64,000 nt of DNA from Halostreptopolyspora alba (lineage in GTDB: Bacteria > Actinomycetota > Actinomycetes > Streptosporangiales > Streptosporangiaceae): positions 116,975 to 180,974 of the forward strand of contig RJMB01000009.1 in the NCBI GenBank assembly GCA_003725585.1, written 5' to 3'. Numbering within the stretch: the first letter of the stretch is position 1; every line of letters starts with the position of its first letter. Under the pieces are notes generated by a model. It was not told where the DNA came from and did no database searches. It saw nothing but the letters and a program-made list of their open reading frames with translations. Below are positions 62,976 to 64,000 of this stretch, piece by piece. Position numbers and translations under genes: made by a program.

Positions 62976-63345
62976 TTGGTCGCCCCCTGGAAATCTCGAT
63001 CTCCGACAGTACGACTGCGTGCGTATGACGCGAGCGTGGGCCGGATCGGTTCACCAGAAATCTCGGATAGTGCTTCGGCGCTGAGGAGGGAACCGCCGAT
63101 AACGCTCTCCAATACGATACCCGCCCTCACCGCCCCCACCGCCGGGACCTCCACGCTCCGGGCCAGGGCAGACGAGGGTCACTGTGAGACATCCGGCACC
63201 GCGTTCCGAGATCCGCGCCCCCGTGTGCCGTGGGCCGAAGTGCCAACGTTACGTAATCAGCACACCCCGGTAAGCGCGCCAACTCCCGAATCGTGTGCGT
63301 GGGTGTCGTCCCCGACAACGCCGAACCAGACGGAGGTTCTCCCGA
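62976..63345. other. Divergent promoter region of the PBP and ATPase genes
   Basis: A stretch with lower GC than the flanks. It contains the palindrome TTACGTAA (63249-63256) and TATCGT-like elements near 63115 on the minus strand. A 60-codon minus-strand frame at 62972-63154 ends in a TGA that overlaps the CTG at 62975, but it has no other sign of being a gene. Confidence 0.45.
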
Positions 63346-63921
63346 ATGTGCGCGGAATGTCCGAGCTACATTGTCGTCACCGGAGGTCCGGGATCAGGAA
63401 AGACGACACTACTCGATCTGATGCGGAATGCGGGTCTCGCGACCACCGAGGAGGCGGGAAGGGGTGTAATTCGGGATCAGGTCGCCATCGGCGGTCGCGC
63501 GCTTCCCTGGGTCGATCCCGAGGCGTTCGCGGAGTTGATGTTGTGTTGGGAATTGCGTTCCTATGGAATCGCGGCGGGGCAGCGGCGACCGGTCTTCTTC
63601 GATCGCGGGATCCCGGACGTCGTCGGCTATCTACGCCTGGAGAAACTCCCCGTTCCGCACCATGTCCGCACTGCTGCCCAGCTGTTTCGCTACCATCATC
63701 GTGTCTTCGTCGCACCACCGTGGCAGGAGATCTACGAGCGGGACAGCGAACGCGAGCAGACCTTCGCGGAGGCGCGGCGGACATACGAGTCGATGGTCGA
63801 GAGTTACACGGAGTACGGCTACGAACTGATCGAACTCCCTCGCGCCCCGGTCGAGGAACGATTCCGTTTCGTACGAGAAACGCTCGACGGTCCGGGGGCG
63901 CGCCCCGCCCCCGAGACCTGA
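63346..63921 (+). CDS. P-loop ATPase (AAA_28-like)
   Basis: A 191-residue nucleotide-binding protein. The Walker A motif TGGPGSGKTTLLDL is at residues 11-24. Then come EEAGRGVIRDQ, PVFFDRGIPDVVGYLRLE with the acidic Walker B-like position, and VFVAPPWQEIYERDSEREQTF, the family's characteristic tail. The family acts on small molecules or as a kinase-like enzyme; no substrate is known. ATG 63346 has CGGAGG about 9 bases upstream. It is a single-gene unit divergent from the penicillin-binding protein gene and followed by a strong terminator. Confidence 0.87.
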   Translation: MCAECPSYIVVTGGPGSGKTTLLDLMRNAGLATTEEAGRGVIRDQVAIGGRALPWVDPEAFAELMLCWELRSYGIAAGQRRPVFFDRGIPDVVGYLRLEKLPVPHHVRTAAQLFRYHHRVFVAPPWQEIYERDSEREQTFAEARRTYESMVESYTEYGYELIELPRAPVEERFRFVRETLDGPGARPAPET

Positions 63922-63933
63922 CCCGAGATGTGG

Positions 63934-63979
63934 GTGTGGGGGTGGGGCACCCTGTCAAGGGATTGCCCCACCCCCACAC
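63934..63979 (+). terminator. Terminator after the ATPase gene
   Basis: A perfect 15-bp stem, GTGTGGGGGTGGGGC (63934-63948) with 63965-63979, and a 16-base loop, starts 13 bases after the stop. Confidence 0.8.
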
Positions 63980-64000
63980 TCCTACGTGCAATCGTGGCGG

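Noticed and set aside
62972..63154. 60-codon minus-strand frame upstream of the PBP gene
   Set aside because: No ribosome-binding site and no recognisable domain; it lies in the promoter region, and its only notable trait is a stop overlapping the CTG at 62975.

Overview
This is a GC-rich, densely packed actinobacterial chromosome segment with core metabolic genes, GTG starts, leaderless-type starts and long GC-rich terminator stems. The gene set and order (leuB, serA, ilvC-ilvN-ilvB, gatB, gatA-gatC, a GGDEF/EAL protein next to ligA, mnmA, a cysteine desulfurase, and a glgP / glgE-treS-maltokinase-glgB block) resemble, from memory and unchecked, the core region of Streptomyces chromosomes around leuB-ligA-glgE. 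The acidic, D/E/P-rich linkers fit the Nocardiopsaceae (Nocardiopsis, Streptomonospora and relatives), but that family assignment is inference. No rRNA, tRNA, CRISPR array, transposase or prophage was seen.

Bases 1-7.9 kb: branched-chain amino acid and serine synthesis on the minus strand (partial leuB, serA, ilvC, ilvN, ilvB), interrupted by a plus-strand SRPBCC gene with its own operator-bearing promoter. ilvB is preceded by a readable attenuator: a 16-codon leader peptide rich in Leu/Ile/Val codons, an antiterminator and a U-tailed terminator. Bases 7.9-19.5 kb: two membrane GGDEF-EAL proteins (cyclic di-GMP turnover) bracket the GatCAB amidotransferase genes. gatB is separated from gatC-gatA by an opposite-strand gene for a secreted, LPxTG-anchored thioester-domain surface protein with a long 5' leader, and by a degenerate coding remnant. 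Bases 19.7-29.2 kb: ligA, a MetE-C-like protein, a DedA-like membrane protein under an iron box, mnmA with a divergent DUF695 protein, a cysteine desulfurase (sulfur donor for MnmA) and etfB-etfA.

Bases 29.4-45 kb: the alpha-glucan/trehalose block. TreS and maltokinase turn trehalose into maltose-1-phosphate, GlgE polymerises it, GlgB branches the product and the divergent GlgP degrades it. Two transmembrane Ser/Thr kinases flank the block and a YbaK-type deacylase gene lies beside glgP. Bases 45-54 kb: a lipoprotein, SppA, a flavin reductase, an orphan osmoprotectant-binding lipoprotein, a HAD hydrolase, an NrtR-type regulator divergent from nadA with palindromes between them, and a sigma-factor-like protein with a membrane anchor. 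Bases 54-64 kb: a KstR-like TetR regulator divergent from a metallo-beta-lactamase-fold hydrolase, a compact glycosyltransferase / methyltransferase / alpha-barrel operon of unknown product (its methyltransferase apparently starts at CTG), a class A penicillin-binding protein with a very long disordered cytoplasmic N-terminus, and a small P-loop ATPase.

All calls come from reading the sequence and recalling families; no database search was run.
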